From positions 1 to 17,374 of the forward strand of contig JADHZB010000139.1 in NCBI GenBank assembly GCA_015657535.1: a DNA stretch of 17,374 nt, written 5' to 3'. A model generated the notes under the pieces. It searched no databases and was not told the origin of the DNA. It saw only the letters and a list, made by a program, of their open reading frames with translations. The DNA comes from Nephromyces sp. MM_2019 (lineage: Eukaryota; Apicomplexa; Aconoidasida; Nephromycida). The position numbers and the translations under genes were made by a program. Of this stretch, positions 8,375 to 17,155 are shown in pieces; within the stretch, counting starts at the first letter, position 1; the number at the start of each line of letters is the position of its first letter.

Positions 8375-11300
8375 ATGGAGGCAAACACCTACAACGTGGG
8401 CATATTGGGAGGTAAGCGGCTATTGACGATGAGTCTGTGTTTGTGTGTATCTTCTATGCTTTGTTTCTTGCGTTTTTGTGTGTATTTGTGTAAGTTCTTC
8501 CTCTTTTATGAGGTGGAGTTCCACTGAAGCTCTAACAGGCTGCACAATTTTTCGCACACACACGCACACGCAGTGGCACAGAGTTGCACACCTAGATACG
8601 TTCAAGATTATACTATACACACAAGCACCCACACACACAAACAGACCCACCCATACAAATACACACCCTCATACAGCGACAATGCTTACACTCACAGTGA
8701 AATACACTTACGCACACACCAACACGCACTTATGCACACCAACGTACACACACCGACACACAACAATACGCATTTACGCACACACAGATGAGGCTTTATA
8801 CCAGTTAAACTTGCGTAGTTCTTGCGCTTATTTTCCCATGTATACACTCAGTATATGAGCTCATTCTACCCCTCATTTGAATGTCTATATCTCTTTGAGG
8901 TTTGTATGTATCTATGTGTGTGTGTGGGTGCCTTGCTTTGTGCTTGTGTGTGTTTCTTTGCATGTGCGTGTCTTCGTTTCTTTGTGTGTGTGTATTTCTT
9001 TGTTTGTGTTTCTTTCTTGGTATATGTGTGTTTGCATGTATGTTTCTTTGTGTGTGTGTCTTCCTTGGTATGCTCTATGTGTGTACCTTTTTATTTGTAC
9101 TCAGTTCTGTGCGTGTGTGTGTAACTTGTTTTTTCACTTTGCAGCTTCTGGAGCTGTTGGGCAGCGTTTTATAGAGCTTCTTCTAACCAGTAAAACCTTC
9201 AATTTGGTGGCTGTGGGAGGGAGTATAAATACAGTGGGGAAGACTATCCGGGAGGTTTCATTGAGTAGAGCAGCCTTCGCGAAGGAATTGAAGAATAGCG
9301 TAGCAAATCTGATAGTTGTTGCCTGCGAGCCAGAAAACTTTAAGGAATGGTGTGTGCAGCATGGAGTGTGTGTGTGGCAGAACTCACGGGTTTTTTATGT
9401 GTTGTGTGTGTGTCTGGGGATGATAGATTTGTGTGTGTGGGGATTACGGATGGTGTGCGTGTGGGGATTGCAGATTGGTGTGTGCGTGTGTGTGAGGATT
9501 TCCCCCCTGTCTGCGGGTGAGATAGATGTAAGTTGTAAAATTGCTTAGCTGGCGATGCTGAGAAATTTGAGTGAGGTGAGCAGCATTTCTACTGTGTAGT
9601 GGGTGATGTGTGTGCATGTGACTCTGGTTTTCTACATTATAAAATCGTTGACATCGGTAAGAACCTTTTTGTGTGTGTGTGTGCGACAAATTTGTGTAAT
9701 ATATGTGTGTATGTGATGCTTGTAATGCGTGTGTGATACGTGTGTCATGCGTGTGTGTATGTTCGTATATACCTGTGTGTTGCTTGCACATGATACCTGT
9801 GCATGCATACTACCTGTGGGTGTGATAAATGTGTGTGCAATACTTGTGTATGTGGTACGTATGCATGTGTTAAGCGTATGTGTGTTACCTGTGCATCCAC
9901 TTTACCTGTGTGTGTGTTTCTTTTCTTATGCCCTCTTTTTTTGAAGCGTGCTAGAGCGTGTTTTGCACTAGATTTTGCCTTCTTCAGTCTTCTCTATGCT
10001 TCTCCTTTGAAGACATTGAATAACTTCTCCTCTTCTCATTCCCCCTCATATTTTTGACTATGCAGTGACTTGGTATTCTCAGGGTTGGATGCATCTGTTG
10101 CAGGTTAGGAATAGTGTGTGTTGCTCGGGTGTACGTACACTGCGATGATAGCCTTTCAAGGGGAGTGTGTGTGCTCTTCTATGAAGATATCCCTGCTGAG
10201 TTCTCTTTAGTGTGTCTGTGCTCTGTTCGGTGTTTGTTTGAAGTGTGTGTTGCCTGAAAACGACAGTTTGGGTGCGAAAATTGAGTTTTCTATGCGCTGG
10301 TTTAGTGTGTGGGCTGCCGGAATCTTTGGTGAAAGGGGGGGTTTGGTGGGGTTTGGGGTGTGTGTGTTGTGCTGAAGCAAAGATTTGATCGTTTTTAATG
10401 CCAGGGTTTAGCCTGCCTAGCAATATTTTGGACCAACAAGCTGTTTTAATTCCTCTTTGACTTTCGTTTTATCTTTTCTTTATACCTTAAACTGCTCGCA
10501 GCTTCACATCCCATTTTCTTACCATTTGGTGGTTGTTAAGCCCCAAATGTATCCCCCCTTTTACCCCCCTTCTACCCCCCTTCTACCCCCGGTTTACCCC
10601 CTTCTACCCCCCTCCCTTTCTACTTTAGGAGAAATAGAATCGAAGTTTGCTTCTAGTGGGATTCCAGTCTTTTCTAACGCGAGAAACCATCGATACGACG
10701 CGGATGTTCCAATTCTTATACCTTCAGTGAGTGTCTAGGCTTTGAATAGGCGCTGCCTCCTTAATGCTGTTCTCGGCATAGTGTGTGTATATGTGGGGAT
10801 GTGTGTGTTTGAGGGGGTGATGGGCTTGAGACGCAGCTGTGGTGATGTAGTCGTGTATTTGTTGTGTGTGTCCGTTCTTTCAGGTTAATGCGGACCATAT
10901 AGAATCAGTTAGATTGCAGAGCACCTTCAGCAGTGGTGGTAAGCGTGTGTTAGAGAGTTTGGTTGTGTGTTTGTGTGAGAGAGTTCAAGTTGATGTGCTT
11001 TTTTGCCGGTAGGAGAGTTGAATTTTGTGTGTTTGTGTGGAAGATTTGGATTTCGCGTGTATTTGTTGATTGATGGAAGGTTGCTTTTTTAAACAGTATG
11101 TTTGCAGTGATATGTGTGCGTATGTGACTGAGTGTATATACACTACACATTTTGAGCCGTTTCTATGAATAGCAAGCTTTTCTGTATCTTTTGAATGCTA
11201 TAGTCAAGCTTATGCTTGTGTGTGTATATGTGAGCTGATGCTTCGGCTTCTAAGGAAAAAACAGCCTCTTTAGTTTCCCAAGTAGTTTGTGTGTGCGCTT

Positions 11301-13075
11301 TGCTTTTGTTCATCCGTCGTTCTTTGATTTTGATGCATTTATCTTGGAGCTCTACCGCGTATTAACTAGTGTGTGTGTTTGTTGTGTGTGTTTCTCTCTT
11401 TGCGCTTCTAGGTTATATCGTTACCAACCCTAATTGCTGCTGCACTGGCTTAGCTATAATTTTAGCGGTAAGTTAATGGCCCTTTAAGGGTTTATTGAGT
11501 GAGAGCGAGTTATTTTACATTAGGTATACGCTTGTGCGTGTGTGTGTGTGTGCGTGTGTGTGTGTTTGTGTGCGTGAATATTAGGGTATGTATCTGCTTG
11601 CTCCTCTCTGCGATATCAGTGTGTAGTTTTCTGTCTGCCGTGCAGCCGCTTCATAAGCATTATGGGATAGATATTGTGATGGCTTCAACTTGTCAAGCTA
11701 TCTCAGGTTAGAGGCTGCTTCCCAGGAACGCACACACGCGGATTTGTAAAGTATATATGTAGAGAATATCGTTTTTCTTGTGTATTTGGCTGTTTTGCTT
11801 GATTTTATTTGAAGTGGAATAAGCATACACACACTCCCTGAGTTGGAGGAAGATCAGGGAAGGTGTGTGTTATAGAGATAAGAAATATTCTTGGGTGTAC
11901 GTACACTCCATACTTCTATTTTTTGAGATTAGTTTGAATTTTTATCGAGAGGATTCACTGAATTTTATACTTTTCTAATGCTTTTTTCTCTTCTGCATCT
12001 TGCGTGACTGTGTATGTGTATAGGTGAATGTTGGACACTGTGTATGCGTATGTGCGGGTCGGTCTGTGTACGTATGGTTGAGTGCGTGTGCTCATGTGTA
12101 GCGTGGTCTGTCTGTGTGTGTGCTTATATGTAAAGTTGCAAAACTTTGGGTATTCATGTGTAACTTTGCTTGCCTATGTGCGCTCCTGTGTTACTTTGCT
12201 GGACTGTGTTTATGTTTGACTGTGTGCGCGAATGATATTCTCTAGTCTTGATCTTCCTTATATCTACAGGAGCAGGTTACCCTGGAATCTCTTCTATGGA
12301 TATTCTCGATAACGTCATACCCTTCATATCTGGAGAAGAGGAAAAGATGACGATCGAGCCGAGAAAGATGCTAGGTAACACGCACACACCATCATGCTTG
12401 AAGTGCTGTATTCATCTAAGCCCCTGCAGATATGTTTTCACACACTTGAATTCATGCACACACGTGTGCTCACATGCAAGTACTCACACATACTTATGCT
12501 TACACACGTATGCTCACACACACCTAATAACACATGTGTGGTCACATACAAGCACTCGCACACACCTACTGACATATCTGTGCTCACACATAGTTAATCA
12601 CGCACACGTACTGACACATGTATGCTATGCCTACACACGCCTACTCACACACACACACCCCTGCTCCCACACGTACCTACCCCCCCTTCACACATACACA
12701 CAATTACTCACAAAAGCTTGCAGACCCACGGTTAAGCAAGTGCTTTGATGCACATGCACACAGGTGTAGATACACTTAAATGCAGCACAGACACGTACCT
12801 ATGCCTTCATACCGATCTTCATGCATGCTTCACTGGTTGCACACACAAGCACAACGCTCGCTTTCTTCTAGTCTTTGAAGATCTTCTTCTACAGGGCAGT
12901 TTACTGGCAAAGCTTTTGAAGATGCCGAAATCATAGTATCTGCAATCTGCAACCGTGTGCCTACGATGGATGGCCATATGGTTTCGGTAATATACGCTGT
13001 AGTACGTGCGTTTAGCTGTGGATAATGCGCGTGTATGGTGTGTGCGTATAGCGAGAATAGCATGGGTGCGATCCA

Positions 13076-13120
<45 letters not shown>

Positions 13121-15671
13121 GAAAGTCGTTTCTGTTTTAATAGCCGTGTGTGTGTGACACTATTCATGTGTGAGATACATGGCAGTTTATCGCGTGAATT
13201 GCTAGCCTGTGTGTATGTGTGTGTGTGTGTCTGTGTGGGTGTGCGTAGTTTATGCCTTCCAGTTTTCTCGTTAAATTGCCTAGCTCACTATCATCGCTTC
13301 ATCGCTTATCTCCTCAGGCTTCCATCAAGTTTAGCTCTAAGGATGCTACCTTGAATAGTCTCATAGAGGCTGGTGACAAGAAGAAAGTGTGTGAGTTCAT
13401 ACAGAAGCAGCTTACAGACTACCAGCCCACCGATGAAGTCTCATCTCTACCATCGTAAGTATAATACCTAAATGGTTGTGTGCATGAGAGTGCGTGTGTG
13501 AGTGCGTGTGTGAGTGTGTGTAGGAGTGCGTGTGTGAGTGCGTGTGTGAGTGCGTGTGTGAGTGTGTGTAGGAGTGCGTGTGTGAGTGCGTGTGTGAGTG
13601 CGTGTGTGAGTGCGTGTGTGAGTGCGTGTGTGAGTGCGTGTGTGAGTGTGTGTGGGAGTGTGTGTGGGAGTGTGTGTGGGAGTGTGTATGTTTTTTTCTG
13701 GGTGTGTATGTATTGGATGTATGTGTATGTGTGCAGCTAGTTTAGTCTCTCATCTCTCTTTGGGATAAGATCTTGTTAGCTTCTTCATTATCTTCGCCTT
13801 CTGTTTCCTTCTCTTTGTGTTGCTTCATACATGTTACCTTGCCCAATAGCATTTTCTTTGTGTTGTAATACTCTTCTCTGTGTGTGCTTCTTTGTATGTT
13901 ACTCTTCTTCTGCGTGTGTTCCTCCTCTTCTTCAGCTTCGTATAAAAGAGCTTTTTTATTCGAATTTTTCGTAGATTTCCTTCCTCATGCATTCAAGTCT
14001 TTGATTATGAGGAAACTCCGAATCGTCCACAGCCCAGGCTTGATCGCAACTTTGGTGAGGATGCTGTAATGAGTAGAGAGAAGTGGATAGTTGAGTTGTC
14101 GTTAGCTACACACAAACTGAGATGGGATGATAGCTTTAGGGGGCTAACAAACACTTCTATGCACTTTTCGGCGTCTCTAGAACGCCTATAGATGGGAAAC
14201 ACGACACAAATCTACCTACACACACACATATCGAGCCACAGGTAACTTGGAATACGCACACATTGAACTATGGGGAAGTTGGAACACACACATACATAAA
14301 ACAACACACACGTAGAACCACACACTCCTACCGACACACGCCCGTAAACCTACAAGACACACACATACCTCTATGTGCTCATCTGCACACATCTCTAGCC
14401 GCACACACGCGGGAATTAACTGTGATAAACCAGTGGTCAATGCTTTTAGTAGTTTTTCTTGCTTTCTGATATATGAGGCTTCGTGTGCTTCATTAGTTAG
14501 GAGTATATTAGCGTCAGTGGTTACGTGTGTTTGTGTGTGTGTAATAAGTGCTTGCCCGCGTGTGTGATAAGTGTGTTTGCGTGCGTATAACAAGTGCGTG
14601 TGTGTGTATGTGTACCAAGTGCTTGTGGATATGTGTAATAAGTGCGTGTGTGTGTGTGTGTGTCAATGCCTACATGTGCATCTGTGTGTCTCTCAGTGTA
14701 TGCATCTGCGTGTGATTTTTCCCTTTGCATGCATCTGTACTTCTGTGTATGCGTGCTTTTCTTGATTGTATGCTTCGTGCTGGGATTAGTTGCTATGATG
14801 CTCCAGTGCAAGTGTTTTTGTGTGTGTAATTTTTGGCTTAACGTTGAAGAAGCTACACTGTTACTTCCCACATACTATGGTACAGTCTTTTAGCCTCTCA
14901 AAAAAAAAACAGTAGCTCCTTCTTGTTGAAGCTCTTGTAGTGTGGTTCAGTGTATGTACACCTATTTGGTGTGTAAGAGAAGCTGCTAATGATAGCTGCT
15001 GCGAGTTTCACTCTGTAGATGCTCTCGCACATAAATAAGAAGGTCGATAGATGCTAACATCCATGCAAGATGGCACTCTGTAGCTGCTCTCGCGCATACT
15101 CAAGAAGATACGCTTTAGAAGCCCTTGCACACACACACGAAGAGGATGGAAAGCCTTTAAAAGAAGCGAAGAAGTCAGAGTTTCACTCTTTCTCCCTCCC
15201 TCTTCATTGTGTGCAGGTGGAGGTTTTGGTGTGTCTGTTGGATGCATTCGGCCTTGTGAGGTTTTTCATGTGAAACTCTGTACTTTAGCTCATAATGTTA
15301 TCATTGGTAAGTTGAGCTATGTGTGTGTGCGTGGAGGGTATAACACTTGTGTGCCAAGAGTATTGTACTTGTCTGTTTGTCTTTGGAGAGTATCGAATCC
15401 CTGTGTGTAGAGGGTAATTGTGTGTGCGTGGAGAGCCTGTACCTATGTGTGTGGAGGGCATGTGAAAAAGATGCTACAGGCGGGATTCAATGATAAATTG
15501 GATTTAAGAAGCTTTAGGTGTGTTTGTGTGTACGTGCAAATCATGAGCTTGTGTGTGTGTTAATTTTGTGAACAAACTTCACTTTATTATCTTTAAATAG
15601 GCGCTGCCGGATGTGCAATACTCAACGCTGAGTTGGCTTGTTCAAGGGGGCTTGTGAACAGACGCTCATAA
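8375..15671 (+). CDS. aspartate-semialdehyde dehydrogenase, fungal/archaeal type (13 exons, complete)
   Basis: Exons: 8375-8411, 9145-9349, 10066-10103, 10629-10726, 10884-10938, 11412-11467, 11646-11706, 12270-12374, 12895-12986, 13318-13454, 13975-14054, 15217-15306, 15601-15671. All 12 introns are GT...AG and phases agree throughout, giving 374 aa; yeast Hom2 is about 365. The enzyme reduces L-aspartyl-4-phosphate with NADPH to aspartate semialdehyde. The N-terminus has the nucleotide-binding [13 protein letters not shown] (residues 9-21). [20 protein letters not shown] (catalytic Cys153), [20 protein letters not shown] (predicted Arg239 and His246), [10 protein letters not shown] and GFGVSVG follow in family order. 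The family identity and exon chain are seen directly; residue roles are transferred from family knowledge. Two oddities are the triple Cys at the active site and Cys in VGCIR where yeast has Arg. No signal peptide is apparent. Confidence 0.95.
8412..9144 (+). other. ASADH intron 1: CA-rich block followed by TG-rich block
   Basis: This intron runs from GTAAGC to TTTGCAG. Positions about 8557-8790 are CA-rich and 8895-9123 are TG-rich with recurring TTTCTTTGTGTGTG pieces. The two halves are roughly complementary, so the transcript could fold into a long imperfect duplex. The open frames reported by eye here are repeat-derived. Confidence 0.8.
10127..10141. repeat. 15-nt element with 12-nt perfect palindrome, copy 1
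   Basis: The sequence GGGTGTACGTACACT contains the perfect palindrome GTGTACGTACAC. It lies in ASADH intron 3. An identical 15-mer occurs at 11893-11907 in intron 7. Confidence 0.75.
10551..10628 (+). repeat. C-rich tandem tract (CCCCCTTCTA-type) at ASADH 3' splice site
   Basis: Just before the exon at 10629 there are at least five repeats of a 10-11 bp C-run plus TTCTA or TTTTA unit, then CTACTTTAG. It serves as the pyrimidine tract of intron 3. The other strand has five or more G runs of four to six separated by short linkers, a strong G-quadruplex pattern. Confidence 0.85.
11893..11907. repeat. 15-nt element with 12-nt perfect palindrome, copy 2
   Basis: This is an exact copy of the element at 10127-10141, here in ASADH intron 7. 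Flanking bases differ between the two copies, so only the palindromic core and three extra bases are shared. Confidence 0.75.
12375..12894 (+). other. ASADH intron 8, CA-rich
   Basis: A 520-nt intron (GTAACA to TTCTACAG). Positions 12380-12860 are rich in CACACA on the sense strand with loose repeats of TACTCACACACA-like blocks. It precedes the exon with the predicted Arg239/His246 motif. The next intron is TG-rich, so the two introns are roughly complementary. Confidence 0.8.
13079..13116. repeat. (TG)19 microsatellite
   Basis: A perfect run of 19 TG dinucleotides in ASADH intron 9, the longest uninterrupted TG run in the window. Its purity suggests it is young or polymorphic. Confidence 0.95.
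13488..13691. repeat. 12-bp minisatellite, 17 units
   Basis: Seventeen 12-bp units without indels, consensus GAGTGCGTGTGT. Variants GAGTGTGTGTAG (units 3 and 7) and GAGTGTGTGTGG (units 14-16) mark a higher-order pattern: the order of C-type and T-type units suggests duplication of a 4-unit block. It lies in ASADH intron 10, 33 nt after the donor. Because 12 is divisible by 3 it creates a Cys-Val-Ser-Ala open frame that is not a gene. Confidence 0.95.
14055..15216 (+). other. ASADH intron 11 (longest), with a duplicated 34-bp element
   Basis: A 1162-nt intron (GTGAGG to TTGTGTGCAG). It contains a CA-rich block (14210-14410), a TG-rich block (14520-14700) and a run of nine or more A near 14900. 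Two 34-bp near-copies lie at 15009-15042 and 15074-15107, both starting CACTCTGTAG and ending AAGAAG. Open frames on the minus strand here overlap the antisense of exon 11 and are not supported. Confidence 0.75.
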
Positions 15672-15900
15672 GGAAGCTCTATGGTGGAGGGGGGTGGTGG
15701 AAAGGGGGGATTTGCGTGGGGGGTGGAGGGTTTGTTTTCGGGGTGCCGCTTGTGTGCAGGGGGGGTTATACACAGGGGGGAATTCGCACACATTGGGGAG
15801 GTTGTGTGCAGGAGTTTTTTTTTGTAGTGAAGGGTTTATAATGTGAGGGGTGTATGTACAGTGAAGGTTTTCATAGCAACTACTTTGTGTAAGCTCATAT
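15672..15900 (+). other. G-rich 3' flank of the ASADH gene
   Basis: Right after the stop codon the sense strand carries many G runs: three or more runs of six G lie between 15704 and 15780, with GGTGG and GGAGGG pieces between. In the transcript this would be 3' UTR with G-quadruplex potential. No exact AATAAA was seen; TTTATAATG (15836) is a weak candidate only. Confidence 0.5.
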
Positions 15901-15979
15901 CTTTGCAGTTTCTGGCGTGTGTGTGTGTGTGTGTGATAAGTCGGTATGTGTGTGAAGAGATCTATAGCCCTTGAGGAAC

Positions 15980-16192
15980 TCATTTTGTTGGATGTTTTCT
16001 GTGAAGTCGGAACTCTTTCTCCTTAGAGCTTACGAGTAATGAAGCTACTGAGTAGCTCATCTTGTGTGTTGCTGGTGGAGTGCTGTGGCAGTGTGTTAAA
16101 ACGTCTAGTTTGAGCCTCAGATTCCTCTTTTTTTGAGGGTTTATGAGGAGGGCGTAGACGTTTGGTCTTTCGAGAATCTCAGCAAGTCTCAT
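15980..16192 (-). CDS. candidate ORF/exon, unknown protein (70 aa), strand uncertain
   Basis: A minus-strand ATG frame starts MRLAEILERPNVYALLINPQ and continues KKRNLRLKLDVL. A GTAAGC donor lies within it (near 16035-16030), so the true exon may end there after SYSVASLL. Competing plus-strand readings over the same bases are also protein-like. One starts after CTCCTTAG at 16026 (VMKLLSSSSCVLLVECCGSV). Another ends in LRVYEEGVDVWSFENLSKSH followed by TAG. At most one is right and no family is recognised. Confidence 0.25.
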   Translation of the reverse strand: MRLAEILERPNVYALLINPQKKRNLRLKLDVLTHCHSTPPATHKMSYSVASLLVSSKEKEFRLHRKHPTK

Positions 16193-16259
16193 GCTTAGAA
16201 GCTTTGTTTGGTGCTAGAAATGCTTTTCCTATTTGTGTGTGCATGTGTTTGTCGAATTT

Positions 16260-16530
16260 TTTAATGCGTGTGCGGATGTATATGTGGTTGTATGTGGGAT
16301 TTCATGGTGTGTGCGTGCGTATATATGTCGTTTGTGGCTTTATGCGGTTTAGGGTGCGTTTTTGTGGCTGTATATGTATGTGTGTGTGATAAGTGTGCGT
16401 TTGTGTCGCTGTATATGTGTATGCATGACAAGTGTATGTGATACATGTGTTTGTGTGTGTGCGCATGTGTGTGCGTGTCTAGTTGCGTGTATGGGTATTT
16501 CTGCTGTGGGTCTCGAATATTTGTGTTGTG
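16260..16530. repeat. TG-rich low-complexity block
   Basis: The plus strand is rich in TGTGTG, TGCGTG and TGTATG with no unit long enough to call a minisatellite. It could be an intron between weak candidate exons at about 16162-16235 and 16578-16659, or plain spacer. Frames of 60-116 codons on both strands reflect the repeat composition. Confidence 0.75.
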
Positions 16531-16577
16531 TGTGTATAAGTTGCACTTAAAACTAGGAATCTGGGTTGTGTGTGCAG

Positions 16578-16659
16578 GTTTGAATTTGTTTGTTTTATAA
16601 CTGGCACTCATTGTAAAGTGTGCATTACTCCTGTTTCTTCGCTGCTGCTGATGTTTTGA
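16578..16659 (+). CDS. weak candidate exon, plus strand
   Basis: After a good acceptor TTGTGTGTGCAG the plus strand is open as FEFVCFITGTHCKVCITPV, ending at TGA 16657-16659. The alternation of hydrophobic residues with a T-G-T-x-x-K turn resembles a central strand pair of longin/TRAPP-type small subunits, but the match is far too short to assign. The start, partner exons and strand are unproven. Another minus-strand reading over part of the same bases ends in KTSAAAKKQE and a stop. Confidence 0.15.
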
Positions 16660-16867
16660 TGAGAGTTATTGACAAGTCAGGCTTTTCTATGAATTAAGAA
16701 GAAGTAAGCCTAAGAAAAAGATGTAGATTAGCTCGCTTAAAGAAGAGAAGCTTCTCCTGTATTCTTCAAAAAATCCCCAAACTCGCCATAATCGACTTAA
16801 TTTCATTCAAATTCCCCCAAATTTCATCAGAAAACCCATAAATTCTTTCAAAATTCTTCAAAATACT
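16660..16867. other. AT-rich island, possible promoter region
   Basis: About 200 bp lack TG/CA repeats and hold the motifs AAAAATCCCCAAA (16769-16781), ACTCGC (16781-16786) and CCCCAAATTTCAT (16815-16827). The same motifs occur inverted at about 7664-7693. The motif strand runs toward the plus-strand open frame that starts about 100 bp downstream, consistent with a promoter, but this is inference. Confidence 0.35.
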
Positions 16868-17155
16868 TTGGAATTTTCATACTGTTTCTTCACATTTGAA
16901 AATGTGTGTGCGAGGGGTCATTGTCTGGCTCCTCCCACACACAGAGAATTCACAGATTTCCTCATCATTTTATTGCAATTAGCGCTGCCTGAAGAATCAA
17001 AAAGAAATGCGATAATATCTGCACACACACTGAGGGAATGCTGCTTCTTGAAAATTTTCTCTGATTTAAAGCATGAGCTTCTTGGCTCATACTTCTATCG
17101 AATACAAGAGCTGCGCATTGCGCATACACAGAAGAGCTTTACATTGCACACATAA
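16868..17155 (+). CDS. candidate coding region, unknown protein, plus strand
   Basis: An open frame with a protein-like, helix-rich second half (EFTDFLIILLQLALPEESKR, then LKIFSDLKHELLGSYFYRIQ) ends at TAA 17153-17155. It has no in-frame ATG; a possible acceptor CACACACAG precedes EFTDF, so the coding part may begin near 16942 as an exon. An out-of-frame ATG lies at 16902. The family is not recognised and other exons were not found. The reading frame is less repeat-driven than neighbouring frames, which is the main reason to list it. Confidence 0.3.
   Translation: MEFSYCFFTFENVCARGHCLAPPTHREFTDFLIILLQLALPEESKRNAIISAHTLRECCFLKIFSDLKHELLGSYFYRIQELRIAHTQKSFTLHT

Noticed and set aside
8445..9124. 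Frames of 70-137 codons
   Set aside because: ASADH intron 1, repeat-derived; the only coding part nearby begins at 9145.
12248..12748. A 166-codon gene
   Set aside because: Contains ASADH exon 8 (12270-12374) followed by intron repeats; not a separate gene.
12819..13076. Two minus-strand frames of 77-85 codons
   Set aside because: Antisense shadows of ASADH exon 9 and its flanks.
13488..13691. CRISPR array
   Set aside because: Units are adjacent without spacers, and the window is eukaryotic.
13480..13740. An 86-codon Cys-Val-Ser-Ala repeat protein
   Set aside because: Direct result of the 12-bp minisatellite inside an intron.
14005..14202. A 65-codon minus-strand gene
   Set aside because: Overlaps ASADH exon 11 in antisense and has no support beyond being open.
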